Assembly: GCA_015522935.1 (NCBI GenBank)
Contig: WALH01000023.1
Coordinates: 1-18,441 of the forward strand
Source: DHVE2 group archaeon
GTDB taxonomy: Archaea > Thermoplasmatota > Thermoplasmata > Thermoplasmatales > Aciduliprofundaceae
Direction: 5' to 3'
DNA: 18,441 nucleotides
Shown: in pieces, positions 13,303-18,441 of the stretch
Layout: each line of letters starts with the position of its first letter
How positions within the stretch are numbered: position 1 is the first letter of the stretch
Made by a program: the position numbers and the translations under genes
The notes under the pieces: model-generated
Database searches by the model: none
Seen by the model: the letters and a program-made list of their open reading frames with translations, nothing else
Told to the model about the DNA's origin: nothing

Positions 13303-16300
13303 TTAGGGCTTTAAATTCTCAGCCTCTCTGTTCTCTTCTTCCTTACTTTCTTCTTCCACTGTCTTTTCTTCACCTGAAGGTGTAACTGGATAGGATACTG
13401 AAGTCTTTGGTTTTCTCACAAGCGCTGCTATCCCTATTATCAACGCTATTATTGCCAGTATTATTCCTATCCAACCAAGAATCTGATTTGTGGATATGCC
13501 GTTATCCTGCCGTGTATTCTTATTCTGGATTTCTGATAACTGTGAAAGATACAATGCTGTTACAGTTTTGGTAACACTATTTCCAGCGGAATCTGTTGCA
13601 GTAACAGTGAATACATTCTTTCCTTCTACTAAAGTTGCCTTGTAACTGAAATCTCCATTTGAATCAACTGCAACGCTGATTCCATTTATTGTGACAGTTG
13701 CATTGGGATCTGTTGTTCCATTTATCCACATCACTTTATTATATGTGAGTGGGAGGTATCCATTTGATGGAGATGTTATTTCCAAGGTGGGCGCAGTTGT
13801 ATCCACTGTAAAAGATACAGTAACTGTTACATTATTTCCAGCGACATCAACAGCCTTAACATCAACAGTATGTGTTCCATCGCTCACAGATGTGAATGTA
13901 TATTGAGTTGCAGTTCCTGCATTTATCCATGAACCATTATCTATCCTAACTTCGTAGTGATCAATTCCACTTGTTGAATCACTTCCACTCCATGATATGG
14001 TTACATCGCTGTTAGATAGCACAGCACCATTTGATGGAGATGTTATTTCCAGCGATGAAAGTATGGCATCTACCGTAAACATCCATGATGTGCTATTAGT
14101 ATTCCCTCCCTGATCAACTAAGGTTACTCTTACTTCATGTTCTCCATCGGCAAGCATAAATGGCACTTCTGCCGTTATTGTCCCTGAAGTAGTACCCGTT
14201 ATTTGTACTCTGTACGATGGTATCTTGACTCCATCTATAGTTATATTAATGTATTTAAATTCACTGTAAACCTTATCGTAATAATTGATGGTTATAACAG
14301 GCTCCCTTGAATCTACAACGCCTGTAGGGGAGTAGCTTGTTATCTTTAGCGTATATGGTATGTATCTTGAAATTATTTTTATGTTATTATTATTCCCTCC
14401 GGTGCTCAGTGTTGCGTATTCCCATGGAGTTGTTGATACCATTTTAACTGCTATCTGCCCACTCAGCACATGGGTTGAGGTCAATGTTGTCTGAGCAAAA
14501 CTTCCTGAGGCAAGAGGTGCAAAATCAACATGGCCTACATATATATCTTGGGTAGCAATGGCATCTATCTTAAAGCCTGAATAGTTACCGAATTCATCAG
14601 ACCAGAGCTCCACGTACACCTTTGAACTCTGTATGTAATCGGTCCAGAGGTCGCTGTAAAAGCCAGTATACCAAGCGACGAGAGACCAGTTCTGATCGTA
14701 TATAATTACATAGTCATAGTCGGGCTCAACATTAAGATATGCAAAGTGAAGTGCCATTCCTGACACTCCATTAGGTGCATTTATTTCCCATGTGTGGTCG
14801 TAGTTATTCGGATATGGATGTGGCGATTCAACATCTGTGCTGTATGTCCCTCCATAAAGATACACGTCCATGGATGTTGCATTTGATTCGAGCGGCCCAT
14901 AATTGTAAATTCCAACACCTATTTCCATACTGTTGCCACTGCTTGTTAACTTCACACTTGCATTAACAGGAGCAACATCATACGTGAGAACCATAAACCA
15001 GGAGATGCCATAGTACCCGTTGGTGTAGTACATACTAACATTGTTCATAGTGTTGTTATCCCCAGGAGTTACCGTCTGAACATAGATCTCATCGTATCCT
15101 CCATAATGTGGAGTCCATGGTATGGTGTAGAAGACAGTCTGACCCGGTGCAATATTAATATTGGGAAGTACAGCAAAGGTTTCATAATCATCCATCACAT
15201 AAACTGTTGTATTGCTCATCTCTGATGTTCCTACATTAGTAAGTTCAAATGTTACATTGTTTGATTCATTGTAAACTGGATCCTTCTCGATGAATACCTT
15301 CTGTGCCCACACATCAAGTTTAAGATGAACTCTGAACAGTGCCCAATTTGCATTATTGCTCGTATTCGAATCTCCTGATACAACTGCATTCGCCACCACG
15401 TACTGCCATCTCGCCGAGGAATTATATGGATCCCAAGTATGATTAATTACCCATAGATTAACAGCCTTCCAGGGCAATGTTGCATAAACAAATTCTCCAG
15501 GTGCAAGGGAGGAAATGGTTACATTGCCCAGCCAGACTAGGGGATATGAAAGATTTTCATCCCAAAATATCAGCGTATAGTTCTCAAGATAGAACTGAAC
15601 TTTTACATTGTTTGCTACAGCATTACCTGAATTATAAACAACCGCAGTCACATTCGTTGTTTTTCCATAAGCTACCTGTTCATAATCAATCAGAGTTATC
15701 ACCTGAACATCTGGTGCATTTGCTTTTACATCGGCATTTTCGGTATTGCGGATATGCATAAACTTCATATCCTTGAGAGCGAGATGAATACTTGGGGGTT
15801 GAGGCATCTGGCAGTCCATATAGAATCTTGTATTCTTTCCATCTTCGCCGTAAATGCTGAGCATGTACAGACCCTCACGGTCGGGCGTGAATGTGTATGT
15901 GAAGTTATTTAGACCATTGTGAGAGGATACGGGAGTGAGCGTTGTAGTATTGAGGATGAAGTCATAATAACTCCAATAATCCTGCTCGATATACAGAAGT
16001 TCGGCCTTTACAGTTGGAGATGTGCTGTTTATGTTTACAGTTGCTGCCTGTCCCCTTGTTATAATTGGCATATCGCTGGAGTCATAAGTGGCGTTTGGTA
16101 TAATTGCCTGTGGCAACGAGTATGACGGATTGTTAGGTCCGCTTCCAGCAACCTTTAATGCAGGATCTCCAAGCAGAGAGTACTCAAAGTATGACCTTGC
16201 CCATGGATTGTCGTTTAATCCATCTCCAAATGGATCCCTCTCACCTAACCATGGTATCCACCATGCATACTCAGCATGTGCGTAATACGCCATCATTCCC

Positions 16301-18066
16301 AGTGTTACATTGCCATAATATGCAGTTCCAATATAATACCCTGCAATCGTACCATCCTCAGTTATCAAATCCCCAAAGTCATTGGGTGCTACTAATGTTC
16401 CATTATCAAAGTATGTATAAGTGCTTCCATATGCTATACGGTCAGCACCGAAATAGGCAATAATGCCCTTTGGAGAATACAACATCTGTTCTGCTATAGA
16501 TGTTCCACCGTTTATACCCCAGGACATTTCGTATGCAGGGTACATTTCTTCATCCCATGCACCGTTCAGGCAGGAGCCAGATATGCATACTGGGAGAGAA
16601 CCATAAGTTCCCTTCATTGGAAAGTCCCAAGCACTTATTTCATCATTATGGTGCCAGAATGAGAATCCGGACCCATGGGTAACTTCAAGTATCATATCAC
16701 TGTTGTTCATCATGCTCACAAAGTTGTTGTATGTGAAATTCCGTAGAGTATGGAAGTATTCAGTTATATTTGTTCCATCAAGCCATCCAAAGTTCATTGG
16801 TTCTGTAACACCTGTTTCTCCAAGGAAATACGGAGTTTCAAATACCTGCCCTCCAGAAAGGGTGACATTCTGAATACCTCTTGTCTTATGTTGAGCATAA
16901 TAAATAATTTTATCAACAACCTGCTTGGCAGTGATGTTATTCACTGGTATCCTTCCGACCATAAATGTTGGGATATAGTCAAAATGGGTGCTATTATAAT
17001 TTGGAGATGCATACATAGCATCGGTGGGTATCCATGCATCGTAGTAATCATACCACCCGAAATACGCAATAAGATACCATAACTGGTCATCGTAGTAATA
17101 ACTCGGCGGTACCATTCTTGCATTGCCGAATATTGTTATATATGTTACGTTGTTTCCATTTGATTCATTCTGTAAAAATGCTATTATCTTTCTTGCAAGA
17201 GTGTAGTTGTATCCTTTAATCATGCTCTTTTCCAATGGGAATGTCCAGTTACCTAATGCGCTGTATGGGTCTGTGGTGCTGTTTCCATATCCATTCACCG
17301 GCGGATTTCCTGCTGGCTGGAAATTATTTGCAATCCAATCTGTGGTAACAACCCAAGAATCCACACCTGTAGAATTATGGAAGTCAGCAAGTCTCTGTGC
17401 CTGGGCCTTTAATTCGGGAGAGGTTATAATGATGTTGGGAACATCAATGGGTGCACTACTTGCACGAACCTTTTCCACCTGATAGGTCACAGTAACTCTT
17501 ATTGTTGGATAGATAATCACCTTTTCAGTAACGGGGTTGTACTTTACTGGGAACAGATGCGCATCTACAATAGTTCCATTCCATGCATTATCCACCGAAT
17601 AAATCATATTTTTCTGTGGATAAAAGCTGTTAGTGTTGTACACCGCTTTATTAACTGCTGGGGGTGTATATTTGTCAGGTATCTTATATCCATTCTTCAA
17701 AACAGGCGCCTTTGCAGGAGATATCTTGGCGAATCCGTAGTTTATAGGCGTGCCTGTATCAACGCTCACACTTATTACCTTTGCATGTTTTGGCAAGTTA
17801 AACTGCAGGTTCTTTACGGGTAACATCGGTGATCCCGGTATTCCGCTTAATCTGAGACCCTTTACTACAATGTAGTGTCCATCAGGGCTAGATACATATC
17901 TTACATCATTCATACTAATTTCCACTGTCTTGGTCAGGGTCTGCAGAGAATTTACGCCCGATAAAGTTTGTGCAGAGCCTGTACTCATTACTGAAAATAC
18001 TGTAATCACTGTAAGCGCAGCAATTACCACGCTTACATATTTTCGAAATTCTTTTCCTCTCTTCAT
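13303..18066 (-). CDS. giant membrane-anchored surface protease, peptidase family C25 (gingipain-like)
   Basis: A 1587-residue modular extracellular protein. A signal peptide at 1-32 has a basic start, hydrophobic core, then STGSAQ. A propeptide-like region runs to about 205. The C25 cysteine protease domain spans about 207-640, with the catalytic pair His464 (EVTHGSG) and Cys499 (ISGSCLNG) in gingipain order; SYFEYSLLGDPAL near its end is characteristic. Then come CARDB-like beta modules (about 785-1010), a CUB-like module (about 1072-1171), two or three Ig-like modules (about 1240-1505), a membrane helix at 1528-1550 and a basic-then-acidic cytoplasmic tail. More than 30 N-x-S/T sequons suggest heavy glycosylation. 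It probably digests external protein for a peptide-fermenting cell. ATG 18066 has AAAGGAGG six bases upstream. No frameshift is seen. Confidence 0.92.
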   Translation of the reverse strand: MKRGKEFRKYVSVVIAALTVITVFSVMSTGSAQTLSGVNSLQTLTKTVEISMNDVRYVSSPDGHYIVVKGLRLSGIPGSPMLPVKNLQFNLPKHAKVISVSVDTGTPINYGFAKISPAKAPVLKNGYKIPDKYTPPAVNKAVYNTNSFYPQKNMIYSVDNAWNGTIVDAHLFPVKYNPVTEKVIIYPTIRVTVTYQVEKVRASSAPIDVPNIIITSPELKAQAQRLADFHNSTGVDSWVVTTDWIANNFQPAGNPPVNGYGNSTTDPYSALGNWTFPLEKSMIKGYNYTLARKIIAFLQNESNGNNVTYITIFGNARMVPPSYYYDDQLWYLIAYFGWYDYYDAWIPTDAMYASPNYNSTHFDYIPTFMVGRIPVNNITAKQVVDKIIYYAQHKTRGIQNVTLSGGQVFETPYFLGETGVTEPMNFGWLDGTNITEYFHTLRNFTYNNFVSMMNNSDMILEVTHGSGFSFWHHNDEISAWDFPMKGTYGSLPVCISGSCLNGAWDEEMYPAYEMSWGINGGTSIAEQMLYSPKGIIAYFGADRIAYGSTYTYFDNGTLVAPNDFGDLITEDGTIAGYYIGTAYYGNVTLGMMAYYAHAEYAWWIPWLGERDPFGDGLNDNPWARSYFEYSLLGDPALKVAGSGPNNPSYSLPQAIIPNATYDSSDMPIITRGQAATVNINSTSPTVKAELLYIEQDYWSYYDFILNTTTLTPVSSHNGLNNFTYTFTPDREGLYMLSIYGEDGKNTRFYMDCQMPQPPSIHLALKDMKFMHIRNTENADVKANAPDVQVITLIDYEQVAYGKTTNVTAVVYNSGNAVANNVKVQFYLENYTLIFWDENLSYPLVWLGNVTISSLAPGEFVYATLPWKAVNLWVINHTWDPYNSSARWQYVVANAVVSGDSNTSNNANWALFRVHLKLDVWAQKVFIEKDPVYNESNNVTFELTNVGTSEMSNTTVYVMDDYETFAVLPNINIAPGQTVFYTIPWTPHYGGYDEIYVQTVTPGDNNTMNNVSMYYTNGYYGISWFMVLTYDVAPVNASVKLTSSGNSMEIGVGIYNYGPLESNATSMDVYLYGGTYSTDVESPHPYPNNYDHTWEINAPNGVSGMALHFAYLNVEPDYDYVIIYDQNWSLVAWYTGFYSDLWTDYIQSSKVYVELWSDEFGNYSGFKIDAIATQDIYVGHVDFAPLASGSFAQTTLTSTHVLSGQIAVKMVSTTPWEYATLSTGGNNNNIKIISRYIPYTLKITSYSPTGVVDSREPVITINYYDKVYSEFKYINITIDGVKIPSYRVQITGTTSGTITAEVPFMLADGEHEVRVTLVDQGGNTNSTSWMFTVDAILSSLEITSPSNGAVLSNSDVTISWSGSDSTSGIDHYEVRIDNGSWINAGTATQYTFTSVSDGTHTVDVKAVDVAGNNVTVTVSFTVDTTAPTLEITSPSNGYLPLTYNKVMWINGTTDPNATVTINGISVAVDSNGDFSYKATLVEGKNVFTVTATDSAGNSVTKTVTALYLSQLSEIQNKNTRQDNGISTNQILGWIGIILAIIALIIGIAALVRKPKTSVSYPVTPSGEEKTVEEESKEEENREAENLKP
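13760..13784 (+). repeat. 25-bp direct repeat in the protease Ig-like region, copy 1
   Basis: Identical over 25 bp to 14027-14051. On the coding strand it encodes the LEITSPSNG start of an Ig-like module, so it marks internal module duplication. Confidence 0.85.
14027..14051 (+). repeat. 25-bp direct repeat in the protease Ig-like region, copy 2
   Basis: Perfect copy of 13760-13784, offset by 267 bp (89 codons, one Ig-like module). Confidence 0.85.
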
Positions 18067-18072
18067 ATTTTC

Positions 18073-18133
18073 CCTCCTTTGTACTTTTCCCCTTTTTAAG
18101 GGTAACGACGCATGTAAATTTGAATATTTAAAA
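18073..18133 (-). promoter_or_regulatory. promoter and Shine-Dalgarno of the C25 protease gene
   Basis: AAAGGAGG (18073-18080) fixes the start at 18066. The TATA-like TTTAAATAT at 18124-18132 predicts initiation near 18102 and a leader of about 35 nt. A second AT-rich motif, CCTTAAAAAGG (18091-18101), would start transcription past the SD and is less likely to be the TATA box. Confidence 0.5.
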
Positions 18134-18165
18134 TTATCTCTCAGGTGGGTGAGTTGAATTCCTCG

Positions 18166-18194
18166 AAAAACATGTAAAAAGGGAGATAAAAAAA
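18166..18194 (-). terminator. T tracts upstream of the protease promoter
   Basis: On the minus strand, a T7 run (18188-18194) is followed by two T5 runs (18176-18180, 18166-18170). This would end any leftward transcript coming from the small ORF at 18253-18360 before the protease promoter. Confidence 0.4.
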
Positions 18195-18252
18195 GAGGAA
18201 GGAGTTAAATATAGAGGTCATAGGCAAGGACTTTGAAAAGAAGGAGAATCAT

Positions 18253-18360
18253 TCACATGCCATTTGGTAACAAACGCATCCAGTAAAGTGGAATGTTTAT
18301 CTTTTTCATTACTTTCATGTCCATCTCCACTATTCGCTCCAGATCAGGTTTTCTGCTCAT
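18253..18360 (-). CDS. possible 35-residue small protein
   Basis: ATG 18360 to TGA 18253-18255 encodes 35 residues, starting MSRKPDLERIVEMD and ending YWMRLLPNGM, without a family I recognise. It is mixed-charge, Met-rich and probably helical. Support: the ATG overlaps the TGA of an open frame from the edge (ATGA overlap), GGGGAT lies about nine bases upstream, and T tracts follow within 90 nt. Against: it is short and unconserved as far as I can tell without a search. Confidence 0.35.
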   Translation of the reverse strand: MSRKPDLERIVEMDMKVMKKINIPLYWMRLLPNGM

Positions 18361-18440
18361 CCCTTATTAATCCCCTTGGTCGCTGGAAGGTATGGGAACC
18401 CGCTGGAGGTTCCTACTATTTTATTTTTCGTTGGGATTGC
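18357..18440 (-). CDS. possible 3' end of a gene entering from the right edge
   Basis: The minus-strand frame is open from the window edge for 27 codons (…GTSSGFPYLPATKGINKG, stop TGA 18357-18359). Its stop overlaps the ATG of the 35-residue ORF as ATGA. A frame this long stays open by chance about a quarter of the time, so support is weak. Confidence 0.25.
   Translation of the reverse strand, partial: AIPTKNKIVGTSSGFPYLPATKGINKG
18395..18413. repeat. inverted repeat GGAACC-N7-GGTTCC
   Basis: Perfect 6-bp arms around the loop CGCTGGA; the loop sequence is repeated at 18381-18387. If AAAAATAAAAT on the minus strand (18418-18428) is a TATA box, the repeat would sit between it and the predicted start, as an operator would. 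Confidence 0.4.
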
Positions 18441-18441
18441 A

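Larger units (their letters stand above)
18134..18441. other. right-end region upstream of the protease, weakly resolved
   Basis: This stretch holds no gene I can name. On the minus strand are A/T tracts that could terminate a leftward transcript (T runs at 18188-18194, 18176-18180 and 18166-18170). There is also a 35-codon ORF and an open frame leaving the window. On the plus strand, ATG 18393 opens a hydrophobic frame (MGTRWRFLLFYFSLGL…) running off the edge, with TTATTAAT (18364-18371) at leaderless distance. These readings partly exclude each other. Confidence 0.5.

Noticed and set aside
1..18441. Search for mobile elements, CRISPR arrays or defence islands
   Set aside because: No transposase-like ORF, no regularly spaced repeats, no integrase beside the tRNA inside the window, and no sharp composition change were seen.

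Overview
The window looks like a chromosomal segment of a thermoacidophilic euryarchaeon. The evidence is an archaeal family B DNA polymerase, the archaea-only amidotransferase pair GatD/GatE, an archaeal Elp3, an A-type ATPase subunit D, TATA-like boxes instead of bacterial -35/-10 elements, and a giant secreted gingipain-like (C25) protease. Gene content and the moderate AT bias fit the Thermoplasmata/DHVE2 lineage (Aciduliprofundum-like). That assignment rests on recognition and was not checked by a search. I see no insertion sequence, prophage, CRISPR array or rRNA.

Layout. A tRNA-Arg(CCU) gene runs off the left edge on the minus strand. Diverging from it are a possible 21-residue leader ORF and a four-helix membrane protein, followed by elp3. 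elp3 converges on polB with a 7-bp gap. polB is divergent from a small two-helix membrane protein. Next come two adjacent minus-strand metabolic blocks: a class V aminotransferase abutting serA, probably serine synthesis via phosphohydroxypyruvate, and gatD-gatE, which make Gln-tRNA(Gln) by transamidation. Divergent from gatD is a plus-strand cluster of two SHOCT-domain membrane proteins and a coiled-coil protein, with a cryptic zinc-knuckle remnant between them. An OsmC-like protein follows. It overlaps tail-to-tail with a tiny membrane protein that is translationally linked to an orphan A-ATPase subunit D gene. The right quarter is one 1587-residue surface protease with signal peptide, C25 catalytic domain, CARDB-like and Ig-like modules, an apparent CUB-type domain, a C-terminal membrane anchor and an acidic cytoplasmic tail. 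The last ~375 bases are ambiguous.

Expression pattern. Six genes have a TATA-like box centred 24.5-26.5 nt upstream of the start codon chosen here, and most lack a convincing Shine-Dalgarno sequence. This is the geometry of leaderless transcripts. Genes inside operons, and a few others, carry clear GGAGG/GGTGA sites. The rule moves several starts inward from the longest ORF (elp3, gatD, atpD). T-rich tracts mark likely 3' ends, one of them lying inside the coding end of polB.

Most interesting: the CUB-like module in the archaeal C25 protease, the SHOCT-SHOCT-coiled-coil cluster with a repeated element shared with the gatD promoter, the polB promoter palindrome, and the possible mini-genes at both edges of the window.
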